From NCBI RefSeq assembly GCF_001316435.1, contig NZ_JXLL01000003.1, positions 62,001-126,000 of the forward strand: DNA of 64,000 nucleotides, written 5' to 3'. Of this stretch, positions 8,816 to 17,075 are shown piece after piece. Positions within the stretch are counted from its first letter, which is position 1. Every line of letters starts with the position of its first letter. The DNA comes from Caloranaerobacter sp. TR13. Its GTDB lineage: Bacteria; Bacillota; Clostridia; Tissierellales; Thermohalobacteraceae. The notes beneath the pieces were generated by a model. The model was not told where the DNA came from and searched no databases. It saw only the letters and a list, made by a program, of their open reading frames with translations. Made by a program: the position numbers and the translations under genes.

Positions 8816-9739
8816 CTAAATTGTATTTAAAATAAATAAAATAAATGGTATTGTTGCTATGCTTATTAATGTTGTTAAAAACACTCCCTGTGAGGCTAAT
8901 CTGTAATCAGAGTCAAATCTTCTTGCAAATATTGCTGCATTTGCTGCTGCTGGCATACTGCTGATGATAACTGGTATGCCTGCAACTACTGGGGGTAAAT
9001 TTAATCTTGTTAATACAAATAGAACTGATAACGGTATTATTATAAGTCTTAATAAGGCTACTATAAAAAGTTTGCTGTTACCAAATATCTCTTTAAACTT
9101 TGCATCTCCTAATAGAGAACCTACTACTAGCATAGCCATAGGGGTTGTTGATGCCCCTAATTTGTGTAAGGATATATATAATGGCTGTGGTAACTTGATA
9201 GAAAATATAAAAAAGGTAAATCCTAAAACTATTGAAACTGTTCCAGGGTTTATTAATGCTTTAAAATTTATTTTCTTTTCACGTCCTGGGTTTACTAATA
9301 TTACTCCTAATGTCCATATAAGGATGTTAAAAATAAGGTTGTATATTGCTGCATAAAATACACCAATCTTACCAAAAGCTACTTCAACAACAGGATAACC
9401 CATAAAGCCAACATTCGAAAATATTATTAAAAAGAGATATACTCCTTTTTGCATACCTTGTATCTTCAGCAGCTTTACAAATATAACACCAACTATAATC
9501 ATAAAGGTATAAACTATTGCTCCAATCATAAGTAGTTTTATACTATTACTTAACATATCTTGTGAAAATTTATAGTTCATTGATGTTATTATAAGTGCTG
9601 GTAAAGTCACATATATTATAAGAGTAGATAGGCCTTTGCCTAATTCATCTGTCATAATGTTTATTTTTTTAAGTATAAAGCCTAGTATTAGTAGAATGAA
9701 TAGAACAAGTACCTGGTTTAAAATTAGTATAAAATCCAT
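8816..9739 (-). CDS. AEC-family (auxin efflux carrier-like) transporter
   Basis: 307 residues with about ten hydrophobic segments in two halves, typical of the AEC/BASS-like family. Recognisable stretches are LSTLIIYVTLPALIITSMNY in the first half and PVIISSMPAAANAAIFARRF in the second. Bacterial members transport organic anions such as malate; the substrate here is unknown. I start at the ATG at 9739, which has AAGGAGGAATTCA before it; the frame is open for eight further codons upstream but without a better site. Confidence 0.85.
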   Translation of the reverse strand: MDFILILNQVLVLFILLILGFILKKINIMTDELGKGLSTLIIYVTLPALIITSMNYKFSQDMLSNSIKLLMIGAIVYTFMIIVGVIFVKLLKIQGMQKGVYLFLIIFSNVGFMGYPVVEVAFGKIGVFYAAIYNLIFNILIWTLGVILVNPGREKKINFKALINPGTVSIVLGFTFFIFSIKLPQPLYISLHKLGASTTPMAMLVVGSLLGDAKFKEIFGNSKLFIVALLRLIIIPLSVLFVLTRLNLPPVVAGIPVIISSMPAAANAAIFARRFDSDYRLASQGVFLTTLISIATIPFILFILNTI

Positions 9740-9750
9740 TGAATTCCTCC

Positions 9751-9972
9751 TTATTTGTCGCACAATGAATTGTGCTCTACGGTTCTTTTGCTAATGATTT
9801 GTGTTCTGTTTGTTTACCGCACAATGAATTGTGCTCTACAGTTCTTTTGTTAATGATTTGTGTTTTGTTTGTTTATCGCACAATAAATTGTGCTCTACGG
9901 TTCTTTTGTTAATGATCTGCGTTTTGCTTGTTTATCGCACAATGAATTGCGCTCTACGGTTCTACTGAGCGT
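9751..9972. repeat. 59-bp tandem repeat, about 3.7 copies
   Basis: Units begin with CGCACAATGAATTGTGCTCT at 9759, 9818, 9877 and 9936, exactly 59 bases apart, with a few substitutions per unit and a partial last copy. The unit holds a short inverted repeat (CACAAT...ATTGTG). It fills the gap between the AEC gene and the flgJ terminator. No ORF of note lies in it. Spacing is exact and there are no unique spacers, so it is not a CRISPR array. Confidence 0.9.
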
Positions 9973-10001
9973 ATAAAAATAGGGAAGGAGAACCTTCCCT
10001 A
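9973..10001 (-). terminator. Terminator after the flgJ-like gene
   Basis: Arms TAGGGAAGG (9980-9988) and CCTTCCCTA (9993-10001), with ATTTTTATAC following on the minus strand. It ends the flagellar gene run. Confidence 0.75.
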
Positions 10002-10043
10002 CTATATTATCATAATTTATTAAACTGGTATACGGAGAAATTA

Positions 10044-10373
10044 TTATCTCCTCTTTAGCTGCTCATATAATATTTTTGCTAAGCCGATTCCCTGTCCTTT
10101 TTCGCTTACTGATTTAGCTATCTCTTGGTCATACATGTCTTCAAACAATTCTCTTGCTGCAGTCTTTTCTACAAGTCCTCCGTCTGGAATAGTTGAACGC
10201 ATTTGTTTTAAAAGCATATGAGTAAATACGGACTCAAATTCCCTGCAGACTTTCATAAGTTCTTTATCGTCCTGTTTTGTATATGCCTTATCTATTTTTC
10301 TTTTTAGATTCAATGTATTAGATTGAGATTTTTGTATATTAGCTTGATTTATTATGTTGTTTATATTTAACAT
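10044..10373 (-). CDS. Rod-binding protein, FlgJ N-terminal-domain type
   Basis: 109 residues carrying only the rod-binding domain (VCREFESVFTHMLLKQMRST, then GQGIGLAKILYEQL). The muramidase domain found at the C-terminus of proteobacterial FlgJ is absent, as usual in Firmicutes. It should act as a scaffold or cap for flagellar rod assembly. It lies directly downstream of flgG and the flgF-like gene, supporting a basal-body role. Start ATG at 10373 with GAGGTG. Confidence 0.85.
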   Translation of the reverse strand: MLNINNIINQANIQKSQSNTLNLKRKIDKAYTKQDDKELMKVCREFESVFTHMLLKQMRSTIPDGGLVEKTAARELFEDMYDQEIAKSVSEKGQGIGLAKILYEQLKRR

Positions 10374-10389
10374 AGGATCACCTCAGTTT

Positions 10390-10453
10390 CAGTTGCCAGT
10401 TGCCAGGGTACAGGAGGCAGGCACCTAGTACCCAGTACCTAGTACCTAATATC
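10390..10453. repeat. Heptamer repeat array between flgJ-like and flgG
   Basis: Contains AGTTGCC-type units (10390-10405) followed by AGTACCY-type units (10409-10446), both with a 7-base period. The second type ends within about 10 bases of the flgG stop codon. Confidence 0.75.
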
Positions 10454-10456
10454 TAT

Positions 10457-11254
10457 TTACCTTCTCAGGTTATTTGCCATTTGGAGCATTTCGTCTGATG
10501 TTTGGATTGACTTTGAGTTTATTTCGTATGCTCTTTGAGCTGTAATCATTTTTACCATTTCTTCAACTACCTGTACATTTGATGTTTCAAGATAGCCCTG
10601 TACAATTCTACTGTCCATTTCTTCTGCATCTACTGATATTTCTTCTCCAGATGCACTAGTAGCACTATATAAGTTCTGTCCTTCACTAATAAGCCCCTCT
10701 GGGTTCATGAATTTAACAAATTTTAATCTTCCTAAATCTACAGTTTGACCTTGTTCATCCTTTGCTGTTATATATCCAAGCTCATCTATAGTTATATCTG
10801 ATAAGTTATTATCTATAACTATTTCTTCATCATCTTCATTTAAGACAGAATATCCTTCTGATGTAGTTAATTTCCCTTCGTCTTCATTAATACTAAGCTT
10901 AAAGCTTCCGTCTCTTGTATACTTTATTTGACCATTTGGTGTTAATACTGCAAAAAAACCTTCTCCATCTATTGCTAAATCTAATGGGTTTTGTGTTTCT
11001 ATTAAACTTCCCATTTTAAAATCTCTCGTTGTAGCTGTTGGCATAACACCATGTCCTACTTCTAAGTTTACAGGTCTACCTTTATCATCTTTTAAGTTCG
11101 TTCTTTTTAATGTTTCATAAAAAAGGTCTTTAAATTCAACTCTCTGACCTTTATATGAAGTTGTATTTACGTTGGCTAGGTTGTTTGAGATTGTATCGAT
11201 ATTAAGCTGCTGTGCCTTCATTCCTGTAGCTGCTGTCCATAGAGAACGTATCAT
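10457..11254 (-). CDS. flgG: Flagellar basal-body rod protein FlgG (FlhP-like)
   Basis: 265 aa, near the usual FlgG length. It begins MIRSLWTAATGMKAQQLNID and has SNNLANVNTTSYKGQRVEF, the flagellar rod/hook N-terminal motif. The C-terminus, SNVQVVEEMVKMITAQRAYE followed by SKSIQTSDEMLQMANNLRR, is the conserved helical region of FlgG. It forms the distal rod. In B. subtilis the paralogue pair flhO-flhP sits next to mbl exactly as here, so flhP would be an equally good name. Confidence 0.93.
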   Translation of the reverse strand: MIRSLWTAATGMKAQQLNIDTISNNLANVNTTSYKGQRVEFKDLFYETLKRTNLKDDKGRPVNLEVGHGVMPTATTRDFKMGSLIETQNPLDLAIDGEGFFAVLTPNGQIKYTRDGSFKLSINEDEGKLTTSEGYSVLNEDDEEIVIDNNLSDITIDELGYITAKDEQGQTVDLGRLKFVKFMNPEGLISEGQNLYSATSASGEEISVDAEEMDSRIVQGYLETSNVQVVEEMVKMITAQRAYEINSKSIQTSDEMLQMANNLRR

Positions 11255-11275
11255 TTTTCTCTACTCCTTCCTTTT

Positions 11276-11437
11276 ATTAGTTGCCAGAATGGTAGTGGAG
11301 AATTAATTCTCCACTACAGGGTACAGTTGCCAGAAAATAAAAAACAGTTGCCAGTTGCCAGAGGACAGGGTACAGTATCTCTGTTCCCTGTTCTCTGTCC
11401 CCTATTCTAGTATCCAGTACCTAGTACCCAGTACCTA
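11276..11437. repeat. Composite heptamer array with palindrome between flgG and flgF
   Basis: In order on the plus strand: an AGTTGCC unit, a perfect 26-base palindrome (11292-11317, core GAATTAATTC), more AGTTGCC units, CTGTTCC-type units (about 11385-11405) and AGTACCY units (11408-11437) that reach the end of the next gene. Roughly 160 bases with no coding content. Confidence 0.8.
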
Positions 11438-11439
11438 TT

Positions 11440-12513
11440 CTATATTCTCGCTATGTCATTTACAACTTTACCTAATAGCTCATCTTGTATTTTTAATATT
11501 CTTTGGCTTGCTTCGTAGTTTCTTAGCACACTTATCATATTAACCATTTCTTTTATACTTTCAACATTTGAACCTTCTAAGTATCCTCTTAGTACTTGTC
11601 CATTAAAAGGTACTTCTTCAGGTGCTATATTATCTTCTATTTTATAAAGATTATAACCTTTTTTTCTTAAGGATTCTTTATTTTTTATATCAACTATATC
11701 AAGCTTGTCTATCACTTCACCATCTTTAATAATTTCCCCATTTTCATTGATAGTAAAGTCACTGCCTTCTAATATTATTGAACCATATTTTCCTAAAACA
11801 AAATATCCTTCTGTAGTAACAAGTTCTCCTTTATCATTTAGTGAAAAAGATCCATCTCTTGTATATAGTATTTTTTCACCGTCATATACTTTAAAGAAAC
11901 CGTCGCCTTTAAGCGCAAAATCTAGATTGTTTCCTGTTTCTACAATATTACCCTGATTAAAGTTGATAAAAACCCTACTTGTTTTAACTCCTGAGCTTAT
12001 AGTACCTATTACATTTGGCTGTGGAAATTCTACTAGATTATCTATTATTTTACCATTTGATATGATATTGCCTTTACTGTCTATATCAATATCTTTGCTG
12101 TCAACTTTTATTTTACCATTTCTGCCAAGTACATAGTTCTCACCATCTGTTTTTATGGCATCATTTCCATCTTTGTAGTACGTTCTAAGATATCCTTCTT
12201 CATCTATTGTAAATCTCATTTCTCTTGTATAACTAATTCCATCAGGTGTCTTTATTTTAAAATATCCTGAATTAATATTTAGTTTGTAAAAATCACCATC
12301 TTTTTGAACCTCTACTCCTTTAAACCGACGATGGTTGTCCATATCTACTGTATCATTAATTTTACTTAAAAGCACCTCTGGAAATGATTCTGATATGAGT
12401 AGGTCTTTTTTAAATCCAGTAGTATTAATATTAGCTAGATTGTTGGATATTGTATCCATTCTTTTTTGGTTTATTAATAATGACGTTGCTGATGTATATA
12501 AACCTCTGTTCAT
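11440..12513 (-). CDS. Flagellar hook-basal body protein (FlgF/FlhO-like)
   Basis: 357 residues, with the same N-terminal signature as FlgG (SATSLLINQKRMDTISNNLA, then NINTTGFKKD) and the C-terminal SNVESIKEMVNMISVLRNYE. It is longer than FlgG because of an extended central region rich in beta strands and glycine turns. By position beside mbl it matches B. subtilis FlhO, a FlgF-type proximal rod protein. Start ATG at 12513 behind GAGGAG. Confidence 0.88.
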   Translation of the reverse strand: MNRGLYTSATSLLINQKRMDTISNNLANINTTGFKKDLLISESFPEVLLSKINDTVDMDNHRRFKGVEVQKDGDFYKLNINSGYFKIKTPDGISYTREMRFTIDEEGYLRTYYKDGNDAIKTDGENYVLGRNGKIKVDSKDIDIDSKGNIISNGKIIDNLVEFPQPNVIGTISSGVKTSRVFINFNQGNIVETGNNLDFALKGDGFFKVYDGEKILYTRDGSFSLNDKGELVTTEGYFVLGKYGSIILEGSDFTINENGEIIKDGEVIDKLDIVDIKNKESLRKKGYNLYKIEDNIAPEEVPFNGQVLRGYLEGSNVESIKEMVNMISVLRNYEASQRILKIQDELLGKVVNDIARI

Positions 12514-12538
12514 TTAACTCACTCCTCGTGGGTAATCT

Positions 12539-12643
12539 CTAGTTGCCAGTTACCAGAGAACAGGGGACAGGATCCCTGTTCCCTGTTCTCTGTTCCCTGT
12601 CCCCTATTCCAGTATCTAGTACCCAGCATCAAGTACCCAGCAC
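12539..12643. repeat. Composite heptamer array between flgF-like and mbl
   Basis: AGTTGCC/AGTTACC units, then GAACAG/GGGACAG units that turn into their own reverse complement (CTGTTCC) around a GGATCC centre near 12570, then AGTACCC/AGCACCT units touching the mbl stop. A 7-base step can be followed through most of the stretch. Confidence 0.8.
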
Positions 12644-13672
12644 CTAATAATACTTCCTTGTATCGTCTTCTGTAATCAATCCGTTCTCTAATATATCAAT
12701 GGACTCTAAGGCTTTACCTGTTCCAATAGCTACACAAGATACAGCATCCTCAGCTATTTTCACTGGTATTCCTGTTCTCTTACTAATACGCTTGTCTAGT
12801 CCATATAGCAAAGAGCCGCCGCCTGTCATTACAATACCTTTGTTGCTCAAATCTGATGATAATTCTGGTGGAGTTCTCTCCAAAACTGAATGTACAGCAT
12901 CTGCAATAGCAGTTACTGGCTCTTCTAAAGCTTCTAACATTTCTGTCGAGGATATTCTTATAGTTCTTGGCAAACCAGAAACTAAATTTCTACCTCTTAC
13001 TTCCATATATACTTCCTTTTCTCTAGGAAAAGCAGTACCGATTCTTATCTTTAAGTCTTCTGCAGTACGTTCGCCGATCATCATATTATGTTTCTTTCTT
13101 ATATATTTTATTATAGCTTCATCAAATTTGTCACCAGCTACTTTAATTGATTTGCTAACAACTATACCCCCTAAAGATATAACTGCTATATCTGTTGTCC
13201 CACCGCCAATGTCTATTACCATATTCCCTGTTGGTTTAGATATGTCTAGCTCCGCTCCAATAGCTGCTGCAATAGGCTCTTCTATAAGATAAGTCTTTCT
13301 AGCACCAGCTTGATTGCTTGCATCTATTACTGCTTTTTTCTCTACCTCTGTTACTCCACTTGGAACGCATACTATTATCCTTGGTTTAAAAAGCATTTTG
13401 CCTATAGCTTTATTGATAAAATGTTTTAGCATTTTTTGTGTGATTTCAAAATCCGATATTACACCATCCCTCAAAGGTCTAATTGCAACAATATTGCCAG
13501 GCGTCCTACCAAGCATTCTTCTTGCTTCTTCACCCACTGCTAATACTTTATTAGTATTTTTGTCAATAGCTACCACTGACGGCTCTTTTAAAACTATTCC
13601 CTTACCTTTTATATACACCAATACATTAGCGGTGCCCAAGTCAATACCAATGTCTGTCCTAAATCCCAACAT
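12644..13672 (-). CDS. mbl: MreB-family rod-shape protein (Mbl)
   Basis: 342 aa bacterial actin homologue that organises lateral wall synthesis. Phosphate-1 motif [20 protein letters not shown] near the N-terminus, connect motif and phosphate-2 motif [20 protein letters not shown], and [15 protein letters not shown] near the C-terminus are all present. The downstream flhO/flhP pair and upstream spoIIID are the neighbours of mbl in B. subtilis, which favours Mbl over MreB or MreBH. Start ATG at 13672 after GTGAGG. Confidence 0.92.
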   Translation of the reverse strand: MLGFRTDIGIDLGTANVLVYIKGKGIVLKEPSVVAIDKNTNKVLAVGEEARRMLGRTPGNIVAIRPLRDGVISDFEITQKMLKHFINKAIGKMLFKPRIIVCVPSGVTEVEKKAVIDASNQAGARKTYLIEEPIAAAIGAELDISKPTGNMVIDIGGGTTDIAVISLGGIVVSKSIKVAGDKFDEAIIKYIRKKHNMMIGERTAEDLKIRIGTAFPREKEVYMEVRGRNLVSGLPRTIRISSTEMLEALEEPVTAIADAVHSVLERTPPELSSDLSNKGIVMTGGGSLLYGLDKRISKRTGIPVKIAEDAVSCVAIGTGKALESIDILENGLITEDDTRKYY

Positions 13673-13933
13673 TCAATCAAACCTCACTTTCTTTTATTAT
13701 CTTGTAATTTGGAGCGGACCTGTAAGCTTTATGGGCTAGTTATGTGAAATATGAGGAAAAGCCTTTTAGGTCCTAATATTTTCGATGTGATAATTTTGAA
13801 AAGTATGTATGTAAATTTTAATAGCTTGTACCTTATTAATATAAATATTAAATTAATTCAAAAATATGCTCATAATTTCCCTTTAAATTACTTCTACAAA
13901 ATGTATGAAATTCCTTTAACTTTTTCATTTTTC
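13673..13933. other. Non-coding stretch between mbl and the spoIIID terminator
   Basis: AT-rich and without a convincing gene. It presumably carries the mbl promoter, but I found no pair of boxes good enough to mark. A short plus-strand reading frame here has no ribosome site or family features. Confidence 0.5.
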
Positions 13934-13972
13934 AGAAAAAAATATTATCCCTCCAAATGGAAGGATAATATT
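13934..13972 (-). terminator. Terminator after spoIIID
   Basis: AATATTATCC arm at 13941-13950 pairs with GGATAATATT at 13963-13972, extended inward by TCC/GGA, followed by TTTTTTTC on the minus strand. A strong Rho-independent terminator. Confidence 0.85.
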
Positions 13973-14002
13973 CTCCCTCTTTATATTAATTTTCCTCATT
14001 GT

Positions 14003-14260
14003 TCATTGTCTACTAAGGGCTTGATATTTCATTTTTGTCGCTTTCCCGCCCCTAATATGTCTTTCAGCTTTATTCTTATCTAGTACTTTTTTCACTTTTC
14101 CTGCTATAAGAGGGTTTATCTTCGGAAGACGTTCTGTAACGTCTTTATGAACAGTGCTTTTACTAACGCCAAATACGCTTGCTGTTTGTCTCACGGTTGC
14201 TTGTTCCTTTATTATGTATTTTGCAATTTCTATAGCTCTTTCTTCTATATAATCTTTCAA
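14003..14260 (-). CDS. spoIIID: Sporulation transcription factor SpoIIID
   Basis: 85-residue DNA-binding protein with helix-turn-helix ATVRQTASVFGVSKSTVHKD and the C-terminal basic tail that is typical of SpoIIID. It tunes the SigE regulon in the mother cell. The gene precedes mbl as in B. subtilis. It starts with TTG at 14260 behind AAAGGGGG. A SigE promoter is expected upstream; CATATTAAT near 14310 could be its -10 element, but I cannot align a firm -35. Confidence 0.95.
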   Translation of the reverse strand: MKDYIEERAIEIAKYIIKEQATVRQTASVFGVSKSTVHKDVTERLPKINPLIAGKVKKVLDKNKAERHIRGGKATKMKYQALSRQ

Positions 14261-14345
14261 ATATCCAACCCCCTTTGCCTACTTGTTTAGAGTCTTTTTT
14301 TACATTAATATGCAGCTGGGGCACATTATAGAACTAATATGTACC

Positions 14346-15164
14346 TTATTTTGTAAACTTAGGTAAATACAGCTTAGGGTCAATATTTTTTCCATTCTTT
14401 ATAACTTCAAAATGAAGATGAGGCCCTTGAGCAAGTTCAAATCCTACTCCCTTACCAACACCACTGATTGGGTCTCCCTGCTTTATTTTTTGCCCTTTAG
14501 TTACCATTTCATCTGTTGATAAGTTACCGTATTTAGTCACTAGTCCATTTCCATGATCTATAGTTATAACTATACCTAGGGCATCATCATTTTTTATTTG
14601 AGTAACAGTTCCATCTAATACTGCTTTTACCACACTTCCTTCTCTTGCTTTAATATCAATGCCATTATGCGTCGTCCACTGCTCTAGAGTTTTTGAATAA
14701 ACTAGCTTATCTTCAGCATAATCCATTGATATTGTACCTATTACAGGCATTATCATTGACTTTGGTTTGCTTTTAGCCTTCTTTTTAACCTTTACTTTTG
14801 AGGAACTCACAGCCTTTGTCTTTTGTTCTTCTGCAGACTTGGTCTGCTTATCTTCTGTTTCCTTAGGCTCTTTATCATTTGTTACTTCTACTACTTCTAT
14901 ATCTGGAATATCAATCTCTTCATCTTCATTGATTAATGAAAATTCTTCATTAGAATCTAGTTCTCCGGCTAAAAGCAAGTCATCATTGTTTTCTATTGTT
15001 TTGTATTTATTTAAGTTATTATTAGAAACCCAAACGGCAGTTGTCGCTACTATACAAATGCATAAGAATAAAATAAAATAAAACCCATCTTTATCTAAAA
15101 ATTTTGAGATATTATTCCTAAATCTTAACCATCTATTTTCCTGATAATTGTTTTTATCTTCCAA
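14346..15164 (-). CDS. M23 metallopeptidase, SpoIIQ-like
   Basis: 272 residues: a short basic N-terminus, one membrane helix (about 28-46), an acidic linker and a C-terminal LytM/M23 domain. All four zinc/catalytic positions are present: His166 and Asp170 in THNGIDIKA and the HxH pair His249/His251 in GPHLHFEV. B. subtilis SpoIIQ lost part of this site, whereas clostridial SpoIIQ keeps it. SpoIIQ sits in the forespore membrane and pairs with SpoIIIAH during engulfment. Position between spoIID and spoIIID supports this identity over a general endopeptidase. Start TTG at 15164 behind GGAGGTGG. Confidence 0.85.
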   Translation of the reverse strand: MEDKNNYQENRWLRFRNNISKFLDKDGFYFILFLCICIVATTAVWVSNNNLNKYKTIENNDDLLLAGELDSNEEFSLINEDEEIDIPDIEVVEVTNDKEPKETEDKQTKSAEEQKTKAVSSSKVKVKKKAKSKPKSMIMPVIGTISMDYAEDKLVYSKTLEQWTTHNGIDIKAREGSVVKAVLDGTVTQIKNDDALGIVITIDHGNGLVTKYGNLSTDEMVTKGQKIKQGDPISGVGKGVGFELAQGPHLHFEVIKNGKNIDPKLYLPKFTK

Positions 15165-15251
15165 TTAGACCACCTCCACACCTAGTATTATCACCATTTA
15201 TTAGTATTTAATACATGTTTTTTGATTTTTGGGATAAAATTTTGGAATAGA

Positions 15252-15296
15252 ACAAAAATGCTCTAAAACCTAGATTTGTTATCTAGATTTTAGAGC
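15252..15296 (-). terminator. Terminator after spoIID
   Basis: Arms 15260-15274 and 15282-15296 (one mismatch) with ATTTTTGTTC following on the minus strand. A strong hairpin separating spoIID from the spoIIQ-like gene. Confidence 0.8.
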
Positions 15297-15321
15297 GTTA
15301 ACATGTGGTAGGTAGTTTTAG

Positions 15322-16305
15322 TTAATATATCTTCTTTATTTCTACTCCTGTATAATAATGTTTTAAAATTTCTTCGAAGCTACTTCCTTTTTTGGCCATA
15401 CCATTTGCTCCCCATTGACTCATTCCAACCCCATGACCATAACCTAATGTTTCTATTTCTATATATCCATTCCTTTTTAATGTTATTTTGAAGTTAGTGG
15501 AATTAAGATTAAATAGACTTCTTATTTCTCTACCTGAAACAATTTCACCATCTATCATAAGTTTCATAACTCTACCACTCTGACTTCTTTCTATAAGTTT
15601 AATTTTTTGCTGTAAGTTATTTTTAGTTAAATTTACATTTGGATACTTGCTTTTTAATTTTGAAATAAATTCATCAACTGTCATTTTGACTACATCTCTC
15701 AATTTAGGTGCTCCATCTTCATAAGGGCTAGGAACACTTCTAAGATATGGAATCTTTGAAGCAAATACTGCTTCTGAGTCCTCTGTCATACCACCACTTG
15801 TTGAATGAAAAAGGGGTTCGATTGGTTTATCGTTATATGTAATAATTAATCCTTTTGTGCTATCTACTGCTTCTTCTATTTTAGGCCAATATTCTTTCAT
15901 CCAATTTTCTGAATGCAGTTTAATAAGTTCATCTTTAGAGAGCCAAGCTTGACAATGTATTCCTGTACATAATGGTGCTTCTGGATGATCTGGATGTCCG
16001 TCTTTATACTTTTCTAAATGATATATTGCATATGTTCTAGCAGCTACTGCCTGAGCTTTTAAAGCCTCGATTTCAAAAGCTGCTGGCATTTCAGCCGCAA
16101 CTACTCCTTTTATATATTCATCTAATTCAAATTCTTCAACTTTTTTGGTATTGATATTATAAACTTTTATGATATTGTTTTTATTTAAATCTTTTATATC
16201 CCTGCCCCTATATTTTGTACCTGAAATACTACCTATTAACAATAATGCTGGAATTATGATTATTATAAATAATAAAAAAAGTAAGTAAAAATATAGTTCC
16301 CTCAT
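15322..16305 (-). CDS. spoIID: Stage II sporulation protein D (lytic transglycosylase)
   Basis: 327 residues with one N-terminal membrane helix and a SpoIID/LytB domain. GVVAAEMPAAFEIEALKAQA holds the catalytic glutamate (Glu72), followed by VAARTYAIYH. Later motifs are HSTSGGMTEDSEAVF and GYGHGVGMSQWGANGMAKKG. It cleaves peptidoglycan glycan strands during engulfment with SpoIIM and SpoIIP. Next to murA, as in B. subtilis. Start ATG at 16305 behind GGGGGACG. Confidence 0.95.
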   Translation of the reverse strand: MRELYFYLLFLLFIIIIIPALLLIGSISGTKYRGRDIKDLNKNNIIKVYNINTKKVEEFELDEYIKGVVAAEMPAAFEIEALKAQAVAARTYAIYHLEKYKDGHPDHPEAPLCTGIHCQAWLSKDELIKLHSENWMKEYWPKIEEAVDSTKGLIITYNDKPIEPLFHSTSGGMTEDSEAVFASKIPYLRSVPSPYEDGAPKLRDVVKMTVDEFISKLKSKYPNVNLTKNNLQQKIKLIERSQSGRVMKLMIDGEIVSGREIRSLFNLNSTNFKITLKRNGYIEIETLGYGHGVGMSQWGANGMAKKGSSFEEILKHYYTGVEIKKIY

Positions 16306-16373
16306 AGCGTCCCCCTTAGTTTGTATAATTTGTTCTTAAATATAATTATGATTTATGTTGGAGAGATATGCAT

Positions 16374-17072
16374 TGGGCAGGGGGCAGGGCACAGGGAACA
16401 GAGATCAGGGGACAGAGATCAGGGGACAGAGAACAGAAGACACGAATTAGAAGATTAAAAATTGAAAATGTAAAAAATAGAGATCAGAAATCAGGTGACA
16501 GAGAACAGGATACAGAAAGCAGAGATTAGGGGACAGGGCACAGGGAACAGAGATCAGAGATCAGGGGACAGAGAACAGAAGACAGGAATTAGAAGATTAA
16601 AAATCAAATGATAATAAATGGCTAAAAACTATTAACAATTAGTCAATAGATGATAGTAGCGGAGAATTAATCCTCCGCTATGAACTGTTAACTGTTGGCT
16701 ATTAATTGTCAACTGCATTTTGATAACTGGCAACTGTACCTTGGCAACTGGCAACTCTATTTATCCTGTACCCTGTTCTCTGTACCCTATTTACTGCTTT
16801 ATGTATTTTGTCATAAAAAAAAAGATTTCCCGGGAAATTGGAAATCTTTCTTTTATTATGTCGATATTAGTTTTTATTCGCCGTACGCCATTCGTCATTC
16901 GCTATTCGTTAGTCATCTGTAGCGTAGAATTAATTCTACGCTACAATTAATTTTACATTTTCAATTTTCAATTTTTCATTTAAACATAGTACCTAGTACC
17001 TAAATGTGATGGCAAACAAAACGTCCCCTTGCCCAAGTACCTAGTACCCAGTACCAAGTACCTAGTATCCAG
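16374..17072. repeat. 700-bp mosaic of heptamer arrays, palindromes and a terminator
   Basis: The longest gap in the window. 16374-16600 is mostly GGGACAG/AGAACAG/AGATCAG units in 7-base steps, interrupted by ATTGAAAATGTAAAA. 16618-16760 has TTAGTCA, ACTGTTA and AACTGGC units and a palindrome at 16657-16680. 16765-16795 is CTGTACC/CTGTTCT. 16878-16912 is ATTCGTC/ATTCGCT. A perfect 28-base palindrome lies at 16918-16945, ATTTTCA units at 16951-16982 and AGTACCY units at 16986-17000 and 17033-17072, the last reaching murA. No gene was found; two small overlapping plus-strand frames are translations of the repeats. Confidence 0.85.
16815..16849 (-). terminator. Terminator downstream of murA, inside the repeat mosaic
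   Basis: AAAGATTTCC (16821-16830) and GGAAATCTTT (16840-16849) arms, followed by nine T residues on the minus strand. A strong terminator about 230 bases after the murA stop, so the murA transcript would carry the intervening palindrome and repeats in its 3' UTR. Confidence 0.8.
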
Positions 17073-17075
17073 TAC

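Noticed and set aside
9751-9972. Possible CRISPR array
   Set aside because: Units are 59 bp, contiguous and nearly identical over their whole length, with no unique spacers and no cas genes nearby.
12699-13292. A 197-codon plus-strand frame opposite mbl
   Set aside because: Mbl on the minus strand is complete with all actin motifs; the opposite frame is a shadow without a ribosome site.
16695-16950. Two overlapping small plus-strand frames in the large murA-spoIID gap
   Set aside because: They consist of translated heptamer and palindrome repeats (NWQLYLGNWQLYL, CSVELILRYN) and lack ribosome sites.
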